A DNA stretch of 45,431 bases from Clostridia bacterium (GTDB taxonomy: Bacteria; Bacillota; Clostridia; Oscillospirales; Acutalibacteraceae): contig JAUNIE010000005.1 in assembly GCA_030523605.1 (NCBI GenBank), positions 1 to 45,431 of the forward strand, in the 5' to 3' direction. This document shows, one piece after another, positions 17,401-25,421 of this stretch; the first letter of the stretch is position 1, and each line of letters starts with the position of its first letter. The notes beneath the pieces are model-generated. The model was given only the letters and a program-made list of their open reading frames with translations. It was not told the origin of the DNA and made no database searches. The position numbers and the translations under genes are program-made.

Positions 17401-17844
17401 CTTAAACCGCTATTTGAGGCTAAATCTCATGAAATCTGCGAAGAACACTTAAAAAAAGAAATGTGCATGAGCGGAATTGTTTTAAACGATGAAAAAATTA
17501 TGAGGGCTATGGACAGCACTCTTGAAGGCGATTTTATACCTGTTAAAATCAAGTCCGGAAAAATAACGAAAGGCGAAAAATCGACCGCTAATCTTGATGA
17601 ATTTAACGATATTTTCGGTTACATAGAGATGATGATTAAAGAAGTCGGCACAAACATCAAAAACGGAATTTTTGGCATAGACCCGATTACTGAATCGGGC
17701 GGAAAAAACAGCTGTGATTTTTGTAAATATCTTCAGATATGCAATTATAGCAAAGAAAAATTTAAAAGTATCAAATCAGGCGAAAGTCGTGAAAATATAT
17801 TCTCGCAAATCAATCAAAAAAGAGGTGAATTTTTAGATGAGTAG
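14488..17844 (+). CDS. addB: ATP-dependent helicase/nuclease subunit AddB
   Basis: AddB pairs with AddA to process double-strand breaks for RecA repair. The 1118-residue protein has a Walker A motif GRAGSGKS (8-15) and a C-terminal RecB-like nuclease domain with EGKIDRVD and IIDYKTGK. The four cysteines of the AddB iron-sulfur cluster are all present: C764 (YYKCPF), C1076, C1079 and C1085 (CDFCKYLQIC). Somewhat shorter than the Bacillus protein but complete. Ribosome binding site AAGGGGGA. It overlaps addA by 8 bases, so the two are translationally coupled. Confidence 0.95.
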   Translation: MLNFIFGRAGSGKSYFLKSIIHKKIKNGGKNIILIVPEQNSFENEKEIIDILGNSDCNKAQVLSFSRLHDFAMRKLMYPTAGAISDVTKNIIMSAAIENVKDRLEIYLPNFKTDIEKIMLDTVQELKSRKITQENLHTIIKSSDKKILNQKIKEISAVLNEYGNLCAGKFIDANDKINLTEYVMHRHDVFGGYTVIFDGFNNFTDQQLSIIELILKQADNVYMAICSDFDPTTDSQANIFAPTHRTIKNIKNLAVKNGIKISEPIHLKTSKRFSNRELKMLEKGLFSTQKEKYEATPQNINIYSALSIYEECENAAKNICKLVIECGYKYRDIAILTRDTDCYHAPLKSVFKRYGIPLFLDSAETVLNKSLINLILSAFDSVISNFRTTDVIRYMKSALLGFSAEEICNLENYALLWSIKSKKWESEFCAHPQGYTDKWSEKDTELLANINTTKNAIITPLINLKNQIKGKTSANKISEAIYNFLIEIHANENLKKFYVNLKNTGNIHTAEKEAKAWDTLMEILSLISQIMGTKIISAKEYLRVLISGLESVDCSSIPQSSDSVIAAKIPGARLSSPKIVFVLGASEGDFPAPVSPSAVFTESETAHIENLGIKICEDKNYLLLKEEFLAYTALCSASERLYISWSGTNYDGEQKNPSEIIKEVKEIFPKIKIDARNTYKISDYVWSDSSAFNTYCAYKNKNQKISETLRTYFEKSNKFSEKFNALKNFGNTNKFNFNSKESARELFGENIKLSASQIENYYKCPFGYLCKYGLNLKPLEPAKFSALEYGNLMHILFEKLFKKYPKNKILEISDKDLKNDIFEIIENYAESVLGEGTTQNPRVKYIIGKSKDSAMLLIKRLIEEFRQSKFVISDCELEISPKGAIKPLRISLKDGFSIEIEGKIDRVDTLQDGGKNYVRIIDYKTGKKTFELGHILGGMDMQMLIYLMTISKNGTGKYKNAIPAGALYFKALKPLFEAKSHEICEEHLKKEMCMSGIVLNDEKIMRAMDSTLEGDFIPVKIKSGKITKGEKSTANLDEFNDIFGYIEMMIKEVGTNIKNGIFGIDPITESGGKNSCDFCKYLQICNYSKEKFKSIKSGESRENIFSQINQKRGEFLDE

Positions 17845-20800
17845 GTCGTGGACAATAGAGCAAAATCAAGCAATAAACGCCTCGGGGGGGTGCGTACTCG
17901 TGGCGGCAGCCGCCGGTTCGGGGAAAACTTCCGTGCTTACCGAACGTGTTATTAAAAAAATAACCGACCCGAAAAATCCCGTGGATATAGACAAATTTTT
18001 AATAGTAACATTCACCAAAGCAGCCGCCGGAGAGATGAAAAACAGGATTTCCGCAAGGCTCTCAGAACTCATTTCAGAAAATCCTCAAGACGTAAATCTA
18101 GTGCGCCAAAAAATGCTGTTACAATCCGCTAATATCGGCACTATACATAGCTTTTGTTCGAGTCTGGTAAAAGAGAATTTCTTTAAACTAGGCGTATCGC
18201 CAAAATTTAGAATCGCAAAAGACAGCGAACTAAAAACACTCGAAAACGAAGCTATGGAAATAACACTCGAAAAATTTTTTTCAAGCATGACGCCCGATAA
18301 AAAACTTGCAGCAGATTTATTCACCTCCGAAAAAGACGACCGCTCACTTGCAAATATCATAAAAATTATATATGAACTCACAAAATCGTTGCCGTTTCCC
18401 AGACTCTGGATGGCCAAAACACTGGAAATGTATAAGCCCACAAATGGTCAAAATTCGGTTTGGCAAGAGTTTATTATTAATCACGCCAAAGAAGTATGCG
18501 AAGATTTACTTCAAGTTTTGGAGCGTATGGACACAGCTATGCGCTCTGACGAGGCTCTGGTGAAAAAGTACGCCGCACTCATTGACGTTGACCGTGAAAC
18601 CATAAATTTAATTTTTAAAGCTCTCGGGGCAAGGGATTTTTCACAAATCTCCGACGCTTTTGAAAGCATGAGTTTTAAGAATTTTATCAGCATTAAAGAA
18701 AATGCGCCTTACGGTATGATTATAATAAAAAATTGCCACGCTTACATAAAGGAAACCCTCCAAAAAAATCTAAAACCATTATTTGAATTCGGCGCAGCGG
18801 ACACCCAAAACGCCACCGAATATATGTACAAGGTATTTAGTGCGGTTTTTGATGCGGTTCAATCCTTTGATGAAGAAATACAGTCTTTAAAACTTCTTAA
18901 AAACGTCCTGGAGTTCAGCGATTTGGAACGTAAAACGATCGAACTTTTGACGAGTGCGGACGAAAACGGGGAAATTTCAAAAAGCGAATTTGCCGAAGAA
19001 CTTTCGGGGAAATTTGAAGAAATTATGGTTGACGAATATCAAGATGTTAACGAACTTCAAGATACTATTTTTAAAATGATAAGCCGAAATGAAGAAAATA
19101 TTTTTATGGTCGGCGACGTGAAACAAAGTATATACAAGTTCAGGCAATCAAGGCCCGAAATATTTCTAGATAAAAAATCTCTATTCCCTACTTATAACCC
19201 CGAGATGCCCTCGTTCCCCACAAAAATCCTTCTCGGAAAAAACTTCCGAAGCGACACAAAAATTATCGACGGAATTAATTTTATATTTGGAAAATTGATG
19301 TCTAAAAGAGCGGGAGAAATAGAATATAATTCCGAAGAGGAGCTTACCGCAGGGGCAACCTATTCGCCGCAAAAGAGCAGCAACATATCTATTAAAATTA
19401 TAAAATCCGAAAAAGAAAACAAATACAAAACCGAAGCCACAGAAATTGCAAAAATGATACTCGAAATAATTTCATCGGGGTATCAGGTAGAAACGGGCGG
19501 AAGTATGCGTCCGGCAGACTTTTCGGACTTTTGTATTCTACTTCGCAGTCATAAATCTTGCGCACACATTTACTGCGAAACTTTGCAGGCATGCGGCATA
19601 CCCACACACGCGGAAACAAACGACAAATTTCTCGAAACAGAAGAAATATCTACAATAATTTCTCTCCTTGAAACAATTAACAATCCTGCGCTCGATATTC
19701 CTCTCACGGCGACTTTACTCACTCCGTTTTTTGGCTTTACTATGGATAAAATCGCCGCAATTCGCAGTGCAGACACCAAATCCCCGTTATATTTTGCGCT
19801 TAAAAAATTTTATGAAGAAAATCCGGACGACAGAGAAATACAAAAACTACTGACCGAACTGGAATATTACCGAAACTTTGCGGCATCACATCCATGCGAT
19901 GAGGTCATTGAGGCCATCTATGAGCGAACCGCATATCCGTCTATTTGCCTATCGGCCTCGAACGGATACAGAAAACGCGCAAATTTAATAAAGCTTTCGG
20001 AATACGCCAGAGACTTTGAAAAAGACAATCATTCAGGCGTTTCGGGATTCTTGAACTTCATAAAAGGCATCAAAAACAGAGGAGAAGATTTAAAACCCGC
20101 AGAAATCTCGGAAGGCAGCGAAGGCGCGGTAAAAATCATGAGCGTACACAAATCCAAAGGTCTGGAGTTTCCGATTTGCATACTGGCAAACTGCGGCGCA
20201 AAATTCGGACTTGATAAAGATTCGATTTTGATAAATCATACGCTGGGGATTGGCACAAAAACCAAAAACAGTGCCGCCACTCTAAGCTACGACAATATTA
20301 TCAGAAAGGCGATATCGATAAAAAATAAAAAAGAAAACATCTCCGAGGAAATGAGAATACTCTACGTGGCCTTGACCCGTGCAAAGCAAAAACTCATTTT
20401 AACCTCCACGCTCGAAAATCCCGAAAAGTACATTGAGAACGCTTTGTCTGTTGCTCCATATTTTAAAGCTGTTCTGCCAAGCATGGTTTATAAATCAAAT
20501 TCGTTTTTAGAATGGATTTTAATGGCCGCCTCTCAAAGCGGTTTATATGAAGATATCTGCTCCAAACTGGGCATTGCTTCAGAAAGTATTTATAAACCCG
20601 AAATATCCGAACTTCACTGGGATTTTGAAATTATAACTCCCGAAAACGAAGGCGATAGATTAACTCCCGGCGAAACCGACGACACACAAAAAACAAATTT
20701 CATGCCCGACGAAAAATTACTGGGCCTCTTCCAAAAAAGATTGGATTTCAAATATCCGCACGCAGATTTAATGAATTTGCCGATGAAAATCTCGGCCTCT

Positions 20801-21388
20801 CAGATGGTCCACAGCGAAACATCAGAAGACTATGTGGCTTCGTCGAAACCTGAATTTATGTCAGCTAAAAAATTGACACCCATGCACAGAGGAACAGCTA
20901 TGCATCAGTTCGTGTGCTATGCGGATTTTTCGTCTGTAACTGCAGAAACCGCTCAAAATGAATGTCAAAAATTATTTCGTGACGGCTTTTTAACGGAAGA
21001 AGAATATGAATCGCTTGATGTTGCAGCTATCAAAAAATTTACTAATTCAGAAATTTTTGCAAGAATCTCCAAAAGTGCCAAAATCCTTAAAGAACACAGA
21101 TTTTCCGTAAATGTGCCCGCACGCAAAATAAATCCTGAAATAAAATCACAAGATGCTTTTGTTGTCGTTCAGGGCGCACTCGACTGCGCTTTTGAAGAAG
21201 ATGGCGAATACGTTATCATCGACTACAAAACAGATAAAGCCCATGATATCCATGAGCTTTACGAAAAATATGAAAAACAACTTCAAATTTATAAATACGC
21301 CTTAGAGCAGACTGAAAATATTAAAGTCAAAGAAATCGGAATATACTCTTTCCACTTGAATAAATACTTCTCGCAGTCTACTGATTAA
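17837..21388 (+). CDS. addA: ATP-dependent helicase/nuclease subunit AddA
   Basis: AddA supplies the UvrD-like helicase motor and the second nuclease of the AddAB complex. The 1183-residue protein has AAAAGSGKTSVLTERV (from about residue 22), VDEYQDVNELQ (Walker B and following), the helicase motif VALTRAKQKL, and at about residue 1127 the nuclease motif YVIIDYKTD. The ribosome binding site AGAGGTG is inside the end of addB. Its 3' end overlaps radA (opposite strand) by 11 bases. Confidence 0.96.
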   Translation: MSRSWTIEQNQAINASGGCVLVAAAAGSGKTSVLTERVIKKITDPKNPVDIDKFLIVTFTKAAAGEMKNRISARLSELISENPQDVNLVRQKMLLQSANIGTIHSFCSSLVKENFFKLGVSPKFRIAKDSELKTLENEAMEITLEKFFSSMTPDKKLAADLFTSEKDDRSLANIIKIIYELTKSLPFPRLWMAKTLEMYKPTNGQNSVWQEFIINHAKEVCEDLLQVLERMDTAMRSDEALVKKYAALIDVDRETINLIFKALGARDFSQISDAFESMSFKNFISIKENAPYGMIIIKNCHAYIKETLQKNLKPLFEFGAADTQNATEYMYKVFSAVFDAVQSFDEEIQSLKLLKNVLEFSDLERKTIELLTSADENGEISKSEFAEELSGKFEEIMVDEYQDVNELQDTIFKMISRNEENIFMVGDVKQSIYKFRQSRPEIFLDKKSLFPTYNPEMPSFPTKILLGKNFRSDTKIIDGINFIFGKLMSKRAGEIEYNSEEELTAGATYSPQKSSNISIKIIKSEKENKYKTEATEIAKMILEIISSGYQVETGGSMRPADFSDFCILLRSHKSCAHIYCETLQACGIPTHAETNDKFLETEEISTIISLLETINNPALDIPLTATLLTPFFGFTMDKIAAIRSADTKSPLYFALKKFYEENPDDREIQKLLTELEYYRNFAASHPCDEVIEAIYERTAYPSICLSASNGYRKRANLIKLSEYARDFEKDNHSGVSGFLNFIKGIKNRGEDLKPAEISEGSEGAVKIMSVHKSKGLEFPICILANCGAKFGLDKDSILINHTLGIGTKTKNSAATLSYDNIIRKAISIKNKKENISEEMRILYVALTRAKQKLILTSTLENPEKYIENALSVAPYFKAVLPSMVYKSNSFLEWILMAASQSGLYEDICSKLGIASESIYKPEISELHWDFEIITPENEGDRLTPGETDDTQKTNFMPDEKLLGLFQKRLDFKYPHADLMNLPMKISASQMVHSETSEDYVASSKPEFMSAKKLTPMHRGTAMHQFVCYADFSSVTAETAQNECQKLFRDGFLTEEEYESLDVAAIKKFTNSEIFARISKSAKILKEHRFSVNVPARKINPEIKSQDAFVVVQGALDCAFEEDGEYVIIDYKTDKAHDIHELYEKYEKQLQIYKYALEQTENIKVKEIGIYSFHLNKYFSQSTD

Positions 21389-22757
21389 GCGCCTCCGTTA
21401 CCGCTTGGCGAATTGTCTTTGCGCCGATTATTTCTATTTTATATTTTTTCTCGGGATTTTTAAGAGTTACAAAATTATAATGCGGTATAATGCACTTTTC
21501 AAAACCAAGTCTTTCCGCTTCGGTTATTCGCAGTTCGCAGTTCGAAACAGCACGTATTTCCCCCGCAAGCCCAACTTCTCCGAAAGCTATAATTTTGTCA
21601 TCTATCGCTGTGTCTTTCAGCGCCGAAACCAGCGCTATCGCAACAGAAAGGTCTGCAGCAGGCTCTTCGAGTTTAATGCCCCCGACAACGTTTATATATG
21701 CGTCCATCGCCGAAAAGAAATATCCCGCACGTTTTTCAAGAACCGCTAAAATAAGCGCCATTCTATTGTAATCGAAACCCGTTGCCATTCTTCTGGGATT
21801 TCCGAAACTCGTTGCCGTAACGAGGCTTTGGACTTCCGTCAAAATCGGTCTTGAACCCTCCATTACGCACGCTACGCATATCCCCGATGCGTTTTGAGGT
21901 TTACCGGCAAGAAGCATCATCGACGGGTTTTCGACTTCTTGAAGTCCCACGTTATCCATGCGAAATACTCCGATTTCATTGGTCGAACCGTGCCTATTTT
22001 TTACCGCACGCAAAATTCTATACGAGGTCTGTGCGTCGCCCTCGAAATACAGCACTGCATCAACCATGTGTTCAAGAACTTTCGGGCCTGCTATCGCACC
22101 GTCTTTATTGACGTGGCCTATTAATAAAATTGTTATGTCAAGAGATTTTGAAAGTTTCAAAAAAGTGTTCGTACATTCCTTAACTTGAGAAACGCTCCCT
22201 GGGAATGACGATGATTCGGGATTGCTCATAGTCTGGACGGAATCTATGATCACTATATCCGGATGCGTAAATTCTATCTCGGCAGCAATTTTATTAAGAT
22301 TAGTCTCCGTCATAACGTATAAATTCTCATTCTGCACACCAAGTCTTGATGCACGCATCTTGATCTGCCGTTTTGATTCCTCTCCCGAAACATATAAAAT
22401 TTTCAAACTTTTATCCAGAAATTTACAAATCTGCAAAAGTAGCGTCGATTTCCCTATTCCGGGCGTGCCTCCCAAAAGCGAAAGCGAACCTTTGACAATT
22501 CCGCCGCCAAAAACACGGTCGAGCTCATTAAACCCCGTATGATACCTAACTTCTTCGTTTATATCGATATTATTCACGCAAATCTGACTGACATCAGACG
22601 GCGAAAATCTAATCTTTGGACTTGATTTTTTGGTGACAGGCTCTCGAACCTCCTCAACCATTGTGTTACCTTGCCCGCAAGACGGACAAATTCCGTTCCA
22701 TTTGGCGGATTCATACCCACATTCGGAGCATACAAAAACATTTGTTGGCTTTTTCAT
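21378..22757 (-). CDS. radA: DNA repair protein RadA
   Basis: RadA (Sms) is a RecA-like ATPase that promotes branch migration during recombination. The 459-residue protein has an N-terminal zinc finger (C10, C13, C24, C27), the Walker A motif GGTPGIGKST, and a C-terminal Lon-like domain. The family KNRFG motif reads KNRHG here. Length is normal. The only good ribosome binding site (GAGGAGG) is 16 bases upstream, inside the end of the preceding gene, which is unusually far. Probably co-transcribed with the two secreted proteins upstream. Confidence 0.95.
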   Translation of the reverse strand: MKKPTNVFVCSECGYESAKWNGICPSCGQGNTMVEEVREPVTKKSSPKIRFSPSDVSQICVNNIDINEEVRYHTGFNELDRVFGGGIVKGSLSLLGGTPGIGKSTLLLQICKFLDKSLKILYVSGEESKRQIKMRASRLGVQNENLYVMTETNLNKIAAEIEFTHPDIVIIDSVQTMSNPESSSFPGSVSQVKECTNTFLKLSKSLDITILLIGHVNKDGAIAGPKVLEHMVDAVLYFEGDAQTSYRILRAVKNRHGSTNEIGVFRMDNVGLQEVENPSMMLLAGKPQNASGICVACVMEGSRPILTEVQSLVTATSFGNPRRMATGFDYNRMALILAVLEKRAGYFFSAMDAYINVVGGIKLEEPAADLSVAIALVSALKDTAIDDKIIAFGEVGLAGEIRAVSNCELRITEAERLGFEKCIIPHYNFVTLKNPEKKYKIEIIGAKTIRQAVTEALNQ

Positions 22758-22766
22758 TAGTTAAAA

Positions 22767-23303
22767 TTAATGTCCTCCTCTTCTATATTCCCCTCTACGG
22801 CACGGGCATTTACCCAAATGATGTTTCGACTGATGTTTACCCTTAGGCGTTTCAGCGGGCGCCAAATTGGGAGAATATCTACCTCTTATATTTTCATAAA
22901 TTTCTATGAGCCGCTCAATATTATATCTCAAATCCGCAGGCGAACCTGACGCACGTAGTGCGGCCGCTTCGGAGCTATCATCTTCCACACGGGCGCTTCC
23001 TACATAATTGCCCACCACCGCCATTACTTCGCTTTTTTCAACGCCACCTCTGACAAGAATTGCGCTAAGTAATCTAATCCTCCTATTGCATTCGGCCGCA
23101 ACAGCTTTTTTTCTTGGTTCGGAAACCACCTTTTTACCCCGTGCGCCCCGTTTTGTACGCACAATCATTGATGTCAAAAGAGATGCTTCTATATCATCAT
23201 TTAATTTTTTTTCATCGACGATCTTTTTTGCATCAACACCGAACGCACACCCAAGTATTCCAAAAGCAAGCGCTGTAGCAATTATTTTACCCAAACGTCT
23301 CAT
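22767..23303 (-). CDS. Secreted protein, paralog of the 23343 gene
   Basis: Encodes 178 residues of unknown function. A signal peptide (about 1-25, ending FGVDA-K) is followed by a basic stretch and a helical domain. In that domain it aligns with its neighbour at 23343: a shared Cys-x2-Arg (CNRR), then about 30 residues later VVGNYV, then LRASGSPADL and LIEIYENIRG. It has an extra C-terminal tail rich in His, Lys, Arg and Gly with two Cys. Same strand, 39 bases after its paralog; radA follows 9 bases later. Duplication is clear; the job is unknown. Confidence 0.68.
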   Translation of the reverse strand: MRRLGKIIATALAFGILGCAFGVDAKKIVDEKKLNDDIEASLLTSMIVRTKRGARGKKVVSEPRKKAVAAECNRRIRLLSAILVRGGVEKSEVMAVVGNYVGSARVEDDSSEAAALRASGSPADLRYNIERLIEIYENIRGRYSPNLAPAETPKGKHQSKHHLGKCPCRRGEYRRGGH

Positions 23304-23342
23304 GATTTAAACTTCCTTTCTAAATACAATTTTTTGGCGACT

Positions 23343-23768
23343 TTATATACCATTTTTCAAATCCTCATAAACACCTATCAGAACACCGATATTATGTAAT
23401 AAATCGTCCGATTTATGCGATTTTCGTAGCTGCTGACCTTCAAACGTGTTTGGATTTAAATTGGCGTTTCTTAAGTACAAACCCACAATACCATTCACTG
23501 CAGAATCCGAAATATCTTTACGGCCATAAATCTCACGGAGTAATCCAAGCCTATGTTCGCACACGTCTTCACCTGCTACCTTCCTGCTTTTTTTCTTATG
23601 TTTTACCCTTGTGGGTCTACCCTGCACAACTCCGGATTTTTCGACTGAAATTGCCACGTTTTGGACTAGTTCCGTTGTGCGTTCAAACTTTTCCGCATTT
23701 GCATGAGGAAATAAAGATAATGCTATAAAAACAGATGTTATGGACATTATTTTGCTAATTCTTTTCAT
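23343..23768 (-). CDS. Secreted protein, paralog of the 22767 gene
   Basis: Encodes 141 residues. A signal peptide (about 1-25, ending PHANA-E) precedes a basic stretch (KHKKKSRK) and a domain with CEHRLGLL, IVGLYLRNA, LRKSHKSDDL and LIGVYEDLK that matches the 22767 protein position by position. It lacks the basic tail of that protein. Ribosome binding site GGGGGAAG; own promoter at 23827. No known family recognised. Confidence 0.68.
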   Translation of the reverse strand: MKRISKIMSITSVFIALSLFPHANAEKFERTTELVQNVAISVEKSGVVQGRPTRVKHKKKSRKVAGEDVCEHRLGLLREIYGRKDISDSAVNGIVGLYLRNANLNPNTFEGQQLRKSHKSDDLLHNIGVLIGVYEDLKNGI

Positions 23769-23826
23769 AATTTAAACTTCCCCCAAAATCAAATTATAAA
23801 ACTTCCCCAAGCTTTATGGTGGTGGC

Positions 23827-23855
23827 ATTGTACCACATTTCAAAAACTTAATCAA
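23827..23855 (-). promoter_or_regulatory. Promoter for the secreted pair and radA
   Basis: On the minus strand, TTGATT (23850-23855) and TACAAT (23827-23832) are 17 bases apart, and TGG precedes the -10 (extended -10). The -35 overlaps the stop codon of cwlD. Confidence 0.6.
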
Positions 23856-24616
23856 ACATGATTTGAAAAATAATCCATAAGCCCACAGTAAACACTGAAC
23901 GCCATTTCGGACTGATAATTCTTATCCGCAAGTTTTGCGCACTCTTCAGGGTTTGATAAGAACCCGCATTCAACCACGATTGCCGGAATTTTTGAATTGT
24001 TCAAAAGGTATATTTTTTGATTTGCCTCTTTTATTTCTCGGTCGTTATCGGGCTGCAAAAATTCTGTCACCGATTTCCGTACGGCCTGCGCCAAATCTAT
24101 ACTTTTGGGGTCGTGTTTGGAATAAAATATTTGCGTCCCATGATATTTCGAATCGGGAAATTTGTTTTGATGTATGCTCACAAAAATTACATTTTCTCCG
24201 CTATTTTCTTCTATAATATCAAGTCTGTTATGTAAATCGGAACGCTTTTTTTCTCGCAGCGTTTTGGCAGAATCATCGTATATTGCTATATCTTTTTCCC
24301 TTGTCATGATAACTTTATAACCCGAAGCCTTCAAAATATCTCGCAATTTGAGAGCAACAGATAAATTTATGTCTTTTTCTATAATCCCCTCGGCTCCCAC
24401 GGCTCCGCCGTCTTCGCCGCCATGGCCCGCATCCAGAACTATCGTTTTGACTCCCGATGAATTATTTTTTTCGCACTCATTCATTCGCTCATTTATTTTT
24501 CCGTAGGCAACATACGCAAATGCCGAGAGCATCAGCACACCAAAAAACACCGCAAAAAATCCTTTGTGGTTTTTTCTTATTCTTTTTATTAAATTACTAA
24601 AAATTTTCAAAAGCAT
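23852..24616 (-). CDS. cwlD: N-acetylmuramoyl-L-alanine amidase, CwlD type
   Basis: An Amidase_3 zinc enzyme that cleaves the lactam-precursor peptide from muramic acid; CwlD makes muramic-delta-lactam in the spore cortex. The 254-residue protein has an N-terminal signal anchor (about 20-40) and the catalytic motifs LDAGHGGEDGG, EKDINLSV, SIHQNKF and VVECGFLSNPEE with the catalytic Glu. The size, single domain and anchor favour CwlD over larger autolysins. The annotated ATG lies only 3 bases after AAGGAG; a TTG at 24610 has the better spacing and may be the true start. Confidence 0.85.
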   Translation of the reverse strand: MLLKIFSNLIKRIRKNHKGFFAVFFGVLMLSAFAYVAYGKINERMNECEKNNSSGVKTIVLDAGHGGEDGGAVGAEGIIEKDINLSVALKLRDILKASGYKVIMTREKDIAIYDDSAKTLREKKRSDLHNRLDIIEENSGENVIFVSIHQNKFPDSKYHGTQIFYSKHDPKSIDLAQAVRKSVTEFLQPDNDREIKEANQKIYLLNNSKIPAIVVECGFLSNPEECAKLADKNYQSEMAFSVYCGLMDYFSNHV

Positions 24617-24680
24617 TCACTCCTTCATGCAGTTATATGCACACATGGGCCTGTACTACTCCAACAAATTAATTTTATTA

Positions 24681-24710
24681 TTGGATTTTCCAAAAAAAAT
24701 CTTATATAAT
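24681..24710 (+). promoter_or_regulatory. Promoter for hemolysin III gene
   Basis: TTGGAT (24681-24686) and a perfect TATAAT (24705-24710) are 18 bases apart, 35 bases before the start codon. Confidence 0.5.
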
Positions 24711-24745
24711 AAGAATTAACTTAAAGTTCGTTCGGAGTGAAAACA

Positions 24746-25405
24746 ATGACCAAAATAGATATGTCCCAGGCTAAAAACGTTTTGAAATCAAATTACTCTT
24801 TGGGTGAAGAAATTTTTAATGCTATTTCTCACGGCATTGGTTCTGTGCTTTCTTTTTTTGCCTTTTTTTTACTGATAAACAAGCCGGGGCAAAGTTTAAA
24901 AAGCTACATTTGCATAGCAATTTACTGCATTAGTTTATTCTGCTTATACACGATTTCAACTCTATACCATTCTCTAAAACCCGGGAAAGCAAAATATATT
25001 TTTCAAAAACTTGACCACTGCTTAATATTCATCCTGATAGCAGGTACATATGTTCCCATATGCATGATTTGCGTAGATGGAGTTCTGAGTAAAATAGTTT
25101 TGGCGGTCGTTTGCTCGGCTGCAATTTGCGGAATAGTTCTCAATGCGATTGACGTAAAAAAATTCTCGAAATTTTCAATGATATGTTACATCGTTATGGG
25201 GTGGAGCGTCATTTTCATGGCAAAACCGACATTCCAAAGTCTTGATGCCGACCAGCTGTTTTGGCTAATCGAGGGAGGTATATTTTATACTGTGGGAGCT
25301 GCAATCTATCTCATCGGGGAAAAAGTAAGATATATGCACTCAATTTGGCACATATTTGTGCTATTTGGCAGTATTTGTCATTTCTTCATTCTATACAATA
25401 TATAA
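24746..25405 (+). CDS. Hemolysin III family (PAQR-like) membrane protein
   Basis: The 219-residue protein has seven predicted membrane spans and the family signatures: SHGIGS near the start, STLYHS in the second third, DHCLIF(I)LIAGTYVP, and the final HSIWHIFVLFGSICHFF with the conserved histidines. Members of this family are related to eukaryotic PAQR receptors and to B. cereus hemolysin III; most are thought to be membrane hydrolases or of unknown role. ATG at 24746 preferred because GGAG lies 8 bases upstream; the GTG at 24737 overlaps that site. The secreted-protein gene follows after 16 bases. Confidence 0.92.
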   Translation: MTKIDMSQAKNVLKSNYSLGEEIFNAISHGIGSVLSFFAFFLLINKPGQSLKSYICIAIYCISLFCLYTISTLYHSLKPGKAKYIFQKLDHCLIFILIAGTYVPICMICVDGVLSKIVLAVVCSAAICGIVLNAIDVKKFSKFSMICYIVMGWSVIFMAKPTFQSLDADQLFWLIEGGIFYTVGAAIYLIGEKVRYMHSIWHIFVLFGSICHFFILYNI

Positions 25406-25421
25406 AGCAAAGGGAATGCTC

